This document shows, piece after piece, positions 1 to 3,964 of a stretch of DNA of 5,317 nt; the stretch's first letter is position 1, and every line of letters begins with the position of its first letter. The notes beneath the pieces were generated by a model. That model was not told the origin of the DNA and made no database searches. It saw only the letters and a program-made list of their open reading frames with translations. Source of the DNA: Oscillospiraceae bacterium. GTDB taxonomy: Bacteria > Bacillota > Clostridia > Oscillospirales > Ruminococcaceae. The stretch spans positions 1 to 5,317 of the forward strand of contig WQXP01000098.1 of the NCBI GenBank assembly GCA_009784765.1, given 5' to 3'. A program made the position numbers and the translations under genes.

Positions 1-123
1 GATTCGCCCTTCGGTCGGGCAAAGCCCGCCCTTTGGGCTTATCTCTTCTTTTGCTTTTGTTGTCAAGATTCGCCCTTCGGTCGGGCAAAGCCCGCCCTTT
101 GGGCTTATCTCTTCTTTTGCTTT
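1..123. repeat. Two 57-bp direct repeats with palindromic core
   Basis: Bases 1-57 and 67-123 are identical, giving a period of 66 with a 9-bp spacer. Each copy contains the hairpin core CGGGC-AAA-GCCCG (16-28 and 82-94), flanked by an outer GCCC/GGGC pair and followed by a pyrimidine-rich stretch. Copy 2 includes the stop codon and the last six codons (KQKKR and the base-adjacent Leu) of the minus-strand amidase. The array is therefore either a local duplication of the gene end or a repeat that supplies it. In the plus direction a hairpin followed by a T-rich tract could weakly terminate transcription entering from the left; this is not a clean intrinsic terminator. The left end of the array may continue outside the window. 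Confidence 0.9.
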
Positions 124-1658
124 AACTGAATCCTGTACATAACTAAAGCCGACATAAGCACGACAATCACAAAATCACTCATGTCCCCCGAGTTTTGCCT
201 CTCCGCCGTTCGCGAGACAGGCTTAGTGTGGCGAATCCACGTTCCCCGAGTAGCCTCTGTTTCCTCATTGTCGCTGTTTTCTGAAGACGCGGTGGGAGTG
301 TCTGTTTCCGTAGCCGCGTCTGTAACCCCGAGTTCTGTGAAGTGTGCGATAACCCCGTCAGCAAGCGATTGTGCCAGCAGCTCAAGATAACTCGCGTCGA
401 GCATTCGCTCATAATCGGCAGGGTTGCACATAAACCCCATCTCGAAAAGCATAGACGCCCCTGCTGTGTTTCGCGCCATCGCGAAGTTGCGCCTAATCGC
501 GGGGGTGTACTCATGCCCTGTTGCCGCTGCAATATGCTCAATAATGCTGTTAGCCGCCTCCCGGGATTCGTCGAGGGTGTAATACATCAGCGGCCCTGTG
601 CTGCTGTTGAAATCACGGTGAACCGACATTGAGTTGGCATGAACGCTCAACACAAGGTCGTAGGGAGTTTCTTCGAAAACTTCCATCCGCTCAAGCACGG
701 GAATGAAGTCGTCCGTGTCCCGCAGGAACGTCGTTTGAATGCCGCGTTCGCGAAGCAGCGCGACTGTTTTCGCCGCGACAATGAGGTTGAAGTCTTTCTC
801 CATTAACCCGAACCGCCCCGGCGGGCCTAACGCACCCGGGTCTGTTCCGCCGTGCCCCGCGTCAATCAACACGCGAACCTCTTGCCAAGTTTGGGGCGGG
901 TGGGTGAATATAATCTCGCCGTCTTTGAAATAATGCCCGCTGATTGCTCTGTCGAAGCTGTACTCGTGTTGTGTTGGGTTGCCCTCGAAATCATATTCGG
1001 TGAGTGTCGCGTTATTTCCGTCAACCACGACGCTGTACAGATTAAGGGAATCATCGTCGAGTTCCCCTTGCGAAATCCGCTCCACGCGGTTTGAATAAAC
1101 GAAAGAGCCGTCCGCAAGAATATAGCTTTCACCCTGTTCCGCGATAATGCGAAAGACTGTTCCGCGAGCAAGAGGCGTTCCGTGATTGTCGTCATTGTTG
1201 TCATAATAACGCGAGATGTTCCCGCTTGTCGCACGCCCATAAACGGGGGTGGTGAAATTCGTGCGGCGAGAAGTTCCCCAAGACTCGGACGCGCCGCGCC
1301 GCACAACAACCTCCCGCGTGAAGCCGCCGTTTTCGAACAGGAAGCTATTGTTTCCTCTTTCAAGAGAGCGATGCAGGGCGAAAAATCCGTCATCGGTGAT
1401 TTGCCCCTGCGCAATAAGTTCGCCGTTGACGTACAGTGGAAAAGCGGGGTTAGCCGCTCCGAGAAAGCTAACTGTATCATGGGGAACATTGTCAAGGTAG
1501 CCTGCGTCTGCGTGGGGCAGGAGAACGAAGCCTGTCGCGGAGTCATGCTCGCCGAAAAGCCGCATGAAATGTTCACAATCGGGTTCAAACACAAAGGCTG
1601 TATTCATGAGAGAGAGGAGGGTGATTAGCGCAAGTATAATTTTATTCATGATTTTCAT
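105..1658 (-). CDS. N-acetylmuramoyl-L-alanine amidase, membrane-anchored (Amidase_3)
   Basis: Predicted zinc amidase that cleaves the bond between N-acetylmuramic acid and the L-Ala of the peptidoglycan stem peptide, acting outside the membrane. Numbering here starts at the ATG at 1649 (514 residues). A hydrophobic signal or anchor segment lies at about 5-22, without a clear AxA cleavage site. A beta-rich extracellular stretch (about 54-119) and an SH3-like stretch (about 134-193) follow. The Amidase_3 domain spans about 258-437 and keeps H266 (DAGHGG), E284 (GLMEKDFN), H337 (SVHANS) as zinc ligands and E403 (FEMGF) as catalytic residue. An acidic Ser/Thr-rich linker leads to a C-terminal hydrophobic segment (about 491-506) with a basic KQKKR tail, which suggests a second membrane anchor. 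Two in-frame ATGs (1658 and 1649) are possible starts, and neither has a good ribosome binding site. The predicted transcript begins at about 1658, so I give 1658 as the start. An upstream TTG at 1703 is inside the promoter and unlikely. The enzyme family is very likely; the exact role (sporulation, division or lysis) is not determined. Confidence 0.93.
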   Translation of the reverse strand: MKIMNKIILALITLLSLMNTAFVFEPDCEHFMRLFGEHDSATGFVLLPHADAGYLDNVPHDTVSFLGAANPAFPLYVNGELIAQGQITDDGFFALHRSLERGNNSFLFENGGFTREVVVRRGASESWGTSRRTNFTTPVYGRATSGNISRYYDNNDDNHGTPLARGTVFRIIAEQGESYILADGSFVYSNRVERISQGELDDDSLNLYSVVVDGNNATLTEYDFEGNPTQHEYSFDRAISGHYFKDGEIIFTHPPQTWQEVRVLIDAGHGGTDPGALGPPGRFGLMEKDFNLIVAAKTVALLRERGIQTTFLRDTDDFIPVLERMEVFEETPYDLVLSVHANSMSVHRDFNSSTGPLMYYTLDESREAANSIIEHIAAATGHEYTPAIRRNFAMARNTAGASMLFEMGFMCNPADYERMLDASYLELLAQSLADGVIAHFTELGVTDAATETDTPTASSENSDNEETEATRGTWIRHTKPVSRTAERQNSGDMSDFVIVVLMSALVMYRIQLKQKKR

Positions 1659-1664
1659 TCTTTT

Positions 1665-1693
1665 AGTATACCATAAAAAAAATTTGCTGTCAA
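1665..1693 (-). promoter_or_regulatory. Sigma-A promoter of the amidase gene
   Basis: On the minus strand a perfect -35 TTGACA (complement of 1688-1693) is followed by a 17-bp spacer and a -10 TATACT (complement of 1665-1670), preceded by an extended -10 TG one base upstream. The expected start point, 7 bases past the -10, is at about 1658, which is the A of the first ATG. The message would then be leaderless, or have a leader of only 9 bases if the ATG at 1649 is used. Confidence 0.85.
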
Positions 1694-1702
1694 GGGTTGA
1701 CA
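1688..1702. promoter_or_regulatory. Inverted repeat formed by two divergent -35 boxes
   Basis: TGTCAA-GGG-TTGACA is a perfect 6-bp inverted repeat with a 3-bp centre. Its left arm is the -35 box of the amidase promoter and its right arm is the -35 box of the tRNA promoter. Two polymerases are unlikely to fit at once, so the promoters should compete. A dimeric regulator could also bind the palindrome, but the symmetry may simply come from two consensus -35 boxes placed back-to-back. Confidence 0.75.
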
Positions 1703-1725
1703 ATGTAAAATTTATGTGTTATAAT
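1697..1725 (+). promoter_or_regulatory. Consensus sigma-A promoter for tRNA-Val
   Basis: A perfect TTGACA (1697-1702), a 17-bp spacer and a perfect TATAAT (1720-1725) with an extended TG at 1717-1718. The expected start is at about 1732. The only gene downstream before the terminator at 2014-2053 is the tRNA at 1890, so the transcript would carry a leader of about 158 bases made almost wholly of the tandem repeat. A stable-RNA promoter of this strength fits a tRNA gene. Confidence 0.9.
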
Positions 1726-1742
1726 AGTAAAACAAAAACGAA

Positions 1743-1887
1743 GTCGCAAGGAAGTCGGGCTTTGCCCGACGACGCGCAGGTCCGCAAGGCGTTAGCCGAA
1801 GCGCGGCCGGAGGTTGTCGCAAGGAAGTCGGGCTTTGCCCGACGACGCGCAGGTCCGCAAGGCGTTAGCCGAAGCGCGGCCGGAGGT
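1743..1887 (+). repeat. Tandem pair of 72-bp palindrome-bearing repeats
   Basis: Copies at 1743-1814 and 1816-1887 are identical over 72 bases and separated by one T (period 73). Each has the perfect hairpin GTCGGGC-TTT-GCCCGAC (1754-1770 and 1827-1843), then a GC-rich part where CGCGC can pair with a later GCGCG around a small GGC-GTTA-GCC hairpin. The array fills the gap between the tRNA promoter and the tRNA gene and ends two bases before the tRNA. Its core is shared with the repeats at 1-123 and at 3898-3916. It is likely a REP- or MITE-like interspersed element; no coding capacity is evident. Confidence 0.92.
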
Positions 1888-1889
1888 AT

Positions 1890-1963
1890 GGAAGCGTAGC
1901 TCAGCTGGTCAGAGTACCCGCTTGACATGCGGGGGGTCGGTGGTTCAAGTCCACTCGTTTCCA
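1890..1963 (+). tRNA. tRNA-Val (anticodon GAC)
   Basis: A 74-base cloverleaf can be drawn by eye. The acceptor GGAAGCG (1890-1896) pairs with CGTTTCC (1956-1962) with one G-U pair. The D stem is GCTC/GAGT, the anticodon stem CCCGC/GCGGG, and the loop TTGACAT with anticodon GAC at 1924-1926. The variable loop is GGGTC, the T stem GGTGG/CCACT, with T loop TTCAAGT. The discriminator is A1963. The next bases are GTC, so the 3' CCA is not encoded and must be added by the CCA-adding enzyme. GAC reads the valine codons GUC and GUU. Confidence 0.96.
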
Positions 1964-2013
1964 GTCAACTTTACAGTTCGCACAAAGAACACAAGCCATT
2001 AACTGTATATGCA

Positions 2014-2053
2014 GAACAAGCACTTTCAAAAGAAAGTGCTTGTTTCGTTTTTT
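2014..2053 (+). terminator. Strong intrinsic terminator after tRNA-Val
   Basis: A perfect 13-bp stem (2015-2027 with 2032-2044) with an AAAA loop is followed by TCGTTTTTT. It lies 51 bases past the tRNA and before the next promoter, so it ends the tRNA transcript and insulates the downstream operon. The reverse strand lacks a T tract after the stem, so it should act in the plus direction only. Confidence 0.93.
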
Positions 2054-2109
2054 CATAGCCGATTCACTGCGTTTTTTTGATTACAGCGACAACTCTTTTC
2101 GAAAAACCC

Positions 2110-2138
2110 TTGACTTTCGAAAAAGCGTGTGTTATAAT
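2110..2138 (+). promoter_or_regulatory. Sigma-A promoter of the vWA-PP2C-kinase operon
   Basis: TTGACT (2110-2115), a 17-bp spacer and TATAAT (2133-2138) with an extended TG at 2130-2131. The expected start is at about 2145, giving a leader of about 39 bases before the vWA start codon. The near-consensus match suggests substantial housekeeping-sigma expression. No clear operator or riboswitch is visible in the leader. Confidence 0.88.
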
Positions 2139-2170
2139 GAGTATAACTATTCTAAAATTACTTACATCGC

Positions 2171-2175
2171 GGAGG
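2171..2175 (+). promoter_or_regulatory. Ribosome binding site fixing the vWA start
   Basis: GGAGG stands 8 bases before ATG 2184. This picks 2184 over an in-frame upstream ATG at 2040, which lies inside the tRNA terminator and before the promoter. Confidence 0.9.
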
Positions 2176-2183
2176 AAAAATCA

Positions 2184-2912
2184 ATGAGTATGTTTTCACC
2201 TAATACTGCCGGAGGCAAAGGCGGCGCATTCGCCGGCCCGTTGAGCCCTGCGCTGCCTAAGGCTATATCCGAAAGGCACGTTGCTTGCGTGTTTTTGCTT
2301 GACATATCGGGTTCGATGAATCAGCGCGACGCAATCGGCAAGCTGAACAAGGGGATTACGGCGTTCTGTGACCATATGAAAACCGACCCTCGCACTGCCG
2401 ATGTTGTCGATGCCGCGATTGTTACTTTCGGTGGCGATGTTCGCGTTGTTCAGAACTTTATCCCCGTATCTGAGATGAAAGTCCCTCAACTTGCCGCCGC
2501 AGGGGCTACTCCTTTCGGGGAGGCACTCAAGCTTGGGCTTGAGATGGTGGCTAAGCGCAAAGAAGTCTACTCTCTTGCAGGGACTCCTTATTATCGCCCG
2601 TGGATTTTCTGCATAACCGACGGAACGCCGACAGATGACTGGGAGAGTGCTTCTCACTCTCTCAAACAAGCCGAGAACGCCAAGAAAGTTCTCGGGTATT
2701 GCGTGTGCGTCGAGAACGAGCAAGAATACTCAAAGAAAGAGGTTTTTCAAATCTTTAATCATGAACGTATTCTCACCCTCGAGAACCTTGACTTCACGGG
2801 TTTGTTTGAGTTCGTTTCGAACAGCCTTGCCGCAGTCAGCCAAAGCAACCCCAACTCTGAGCATACGGTAAGCGTCGCTGCTCCGCGTACTCTTACCATG
2901 GCGACACAATGA
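2184..2912 (+). CDS. TerY/YegL-like vWA-domain protein
   Basis: A 242-residue cytoplasmic protein that is almost entirely one von Willebrand factor A domain. A Gly/Pro-rich N-terminus (1-30) precedes the first strand VACVFLLD. The metal-ion-dependent adhesion site is complete: D40-x-S42-x-S44 (DISGSMN), T109 (GATPFGEAL) and D146 (ITDGTPTDDW). It has no signal peptide or membrane segment. The motifs and size fit the TerY/YegL group (COG4245), which binds partner proteins through a bound divalent metal. The last 25 or so residues are Ser/Asn/Thr-rich and probably flexible. It is the first gene of the operon, followed after 65 bases by a PP2C phosphatase and then a YegI-like kinase; this combination is the TerY-P triad described from comparative genomics. 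Its role as scaffold or sensor for the phosphorylation pair is inferred from that family context. The stop codon TGA is also the first three bases of a heptamer repeat array. Confidence 0.92.
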   Translation: MSMFSPNTAGGKGGAFAGPLSPALPKAISERHVACVFLLDISGSMNQRDAIGKLNKGITAFCDHMKTDPRTADVVDAAIVTFGGDVRVVQNFIPVSEMKVPQLAAAGATPFGEALKLGLEMVAKRKEVYSLAGTPYYRPWIFCITDGTPTDDWESASHSLKQAENAKKVLGYCVCVENEQEYSKKEVFQIFNHERILTLENLDFTGLFEFVSNSLAAVSQSNPNSEHTVSVAAPRTLTMATQ

Positions 2913-2951
2913 CAGTTGACAATTGACAGTTGACGGTTGGCAGTTGGCTGC
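2910..2951 (+). repeat. Degenerate heptamer array, consensus TGACAGT
   Basis: Six consecutive 7-base units start exactly at the vWA stop codon: TGACAGT, TGACAAT, TGACAGT, TGACGGT, TGGCAGT, TGGCTGC. Divergence rises toward the right. The array fills most of the 65-base gap between the vWA and phosphatase genes. Units contain TTGACA-like strings but no good -10 box lies at the right distance, so promoter activity is not supported. Confidence 0.85.
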
Positions 2952-2963
2952 GATTCAATTTGC

Positions 2964-2970
2964 AGGAGGT
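2964..2970 (+). promoter_or_regulatory. Ribosome binding site that selects a TTG start
   Basis: AGGAGGT ends 7 bases before TTG 2978 and is a near-perfect anti-Shine-Dalgarno match. An upstream in-frame TTG at 2930 lies within the heptamer array and has no ribosome binding site, so 2978 is preferred. Confidence 0.85.
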
Positions 2971-2977
2971 TTACATT

Positions 2978-3865
2978 TTGTTAGGATTTTATAACTTGTC
3001 ATTGCAGGGGACTTCTCACGTCAGTTCAAACATTCCCTGCCAAGACTCAAGCCACATCATGATTCTCGATAACGGCTGGGCAGTCGCCATTATCGCGGAC
3101 GGGCTCGGTGCGGCCAAGCATTCCGACGTCGGCTCTTACTTAGCCGTGAACACAATCGGCTCGCATATCTCCGAAAACGTCGCGAAAATCGCCGGCAAAA
3201 AAGGCTCAAAACTTGCGGGGTGGAACGTATCTGTGCTGACTTCTTTAATGAAAGACGCATTTACACGTGCCATGGACGACATTCGCGCAAAAGCCGAAAT
3301 GGAAAACAATGCAATTTTCGACTATGACACCACGCTCTCCGCCCTCATCTACAACGGAAGCCAAGTTGTTTTCGGGCACGTCGGTGACGGCGGAATAATT
3401 ACCCTTTCGCGAACAGGGGATTTCAAAATGCTCACCCGCGCCCAGAAAGGCAGTGAATTTAATATGGTCAGCCCGCTTCGGTATACCGACAAGTGGGTTT
3501 TCGGCAGTTCCGACAACGATGTCTGCGCTGTTTCTCTCCTCACCGACGGGATTTACGACGTAATCTGCCCTTGGATTCTCGCCGACACCAAACAACCCGT
3601 TTATGTCAATTATATCCGCCCTTTTATGGACAGGAACTTGCTCAAAGCCAAGACAGACGACGAGTTCGAGAAAGTTCGCCGTGAAGTTAAAGACTTCCTC
3701 AACTCCCCCTATAACGCGAAAATCACCGACGATAAAACAATCGCCGTGTTAATCAACCTTGATGTTATGCCCGCTGTTAAATCGAAAGACTATTACAAAG
3801 AACCTGATTGGGACGGGCTTCAAAACGAACGCAAGAAGAAACTTTACGACACACAGACACTTTAA
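2978..3865 (+). CDS. PP2C-type Ser/Thr protein phosphatase
   Basis: A 295-residue cytoplasmic phosphatase starting at TTG 2978. It should remove phosphate from Ser/Thr residues using a two-metal (Mn/Mg) centre. The PP2C motifs appear in order: D23 in PCQDS, D41-G-L-G44 in ADGLG, TTLS at 118-121, the GDG of HVGDGG at 136-138, D190 in LLTDGIYD, and D251-D252 in TDDKT. All metal-binding aspartates are kept, so it should be active. It lacks membrane segments, unlike sporulation SpoIIE-type PP2Cs. The size and sequence style fit the short PP2C_2 proteins found beside vWA and YegI-type kinases (YegK in E. coli). Context suggests it reverses phosphorylation by the kinase encoded 99 bases downstream, on that kinase itself, the vWA protein or an unseen substrate. 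The C-terminal 30 or so residues are charged and probably lie outside the fold. Confidence 0.92.
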   Translation: MLGFYNLSLQGTSHVSSNIPCQDSSHIMILDNGWAVAIIADGLGAAKHSDVGSYLAVNTIGSHISENVAKIAGKKGSKLAGWNVSVLTSLMKDAFTRAMDDIRAKAEMENNAIFDYDTTLSALIYNGSQVVFGHVGDGGIITLSRTGDFKMLTRAQKGSEFNMVSPLRYTDKWVFGSSDNDVCAVSLLTDGIYDVICPWILADTKQPVYVNYIRPFMDRNLLKAKTDDEFEKVRREVKDFLNSPYNAKITDDKTIAVLINLDVMPAVKSKDYYKEPDWDGLQNERKKKLYDTQTL

Positions 3866-3872
3866 CGACTCC

Positions 3873-3890
3873 GAACGCGCAAGCGCGTTC
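3873..3890. repeat. GC-rich 18-bp palindrome in operon spacer
   Basis: GAACGCGC-AA-GCGCGTTC is a perfect inverted repeat. In RNA it would form a 7-bp stem with a CAAG tetraloop. It starts 7 bases after the phosphatase stop codon. No T tract follows, so it is not an intrinsic terminator. It may protect the upstream mRNA 3' end or belong to the same interspersed element as the next palindrome. Confidence 0.75.
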
Positions 3891-3897
3891 TCCGCGC

Positions 3898-3916
3898 AGT
3901 CGGGCAAAGCCCGACT
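3898..3916. repeat. Solitary copy of the shared palindromic core
   Basis: AGTCGGGC-AAA-GCCCGACT forms a perfect 8-bp stem. The core is identical to those at 16-28 and 82-94 and, in reverse complement, to the two cores ahead of the tRNA. On the minus strand the flanks also resemble the tRNA-leader repeat, with AAGTCGGGCTTTGCCCGAC followed by GCGCG-type sequence. It sits in the 99-base gap between phosphatase and kinase and could modulate mRNA stability or relative expression. No T tract follows. Confidence 0.85.
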
Positions 3917-3964
3917 TGCTTGGCAATATATCAGGCAATGCAGAATATAGTAACGAGGTATGCT

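Noticed and set aside
1182..1628. Long plus-strand open frame opposite the amidase gene
   Set aside because: It is antisense to a clear Amidase_3 gene, has no family motifs and no ribosome binding site. The same holds for the other plus-strand frames within 181-1500.
1659..1703. Upstream TTG start for the amidase
   Set aside because: It lies at the -35 region of the amidase's own promoter, so it would not be in the transcript, and the added residues precede the signal-like segment.
1743..1887. CRISPR array
   Set aside because: There are only two long copies separated by one base, with internal palindromes and no unique spacers.
1940..1990. Integration (att) site at the tRNA 3' end
   Set aside because: I found no second copy of the tRNA 3' end in the window and no integrase gene. 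The tandem repeats lie on the 5' side.
2040..2183. Upstream ATG start for the vWA gene
   Set aside because: This stretch contains the tRNA terminator and the operon promoter. GGAGG at 2171-2175 clearly points to ATG 2184.
2916..2960. Internal promoter in the heptamer array (TTGACA strings)
   Set aside because: No convincing -10 lies 16-18 bases downstream. The best candidate, TTCAAT near 2954, is poor and the -35 strings are a by-product of the repeat.
3920..3949. Separate promoter ahead of the kinase (TTGGCA with an AT-rich -10 region)
   Set aside because: The -10 match is only about three of six bases, far weaker than the three real promoters in this window.
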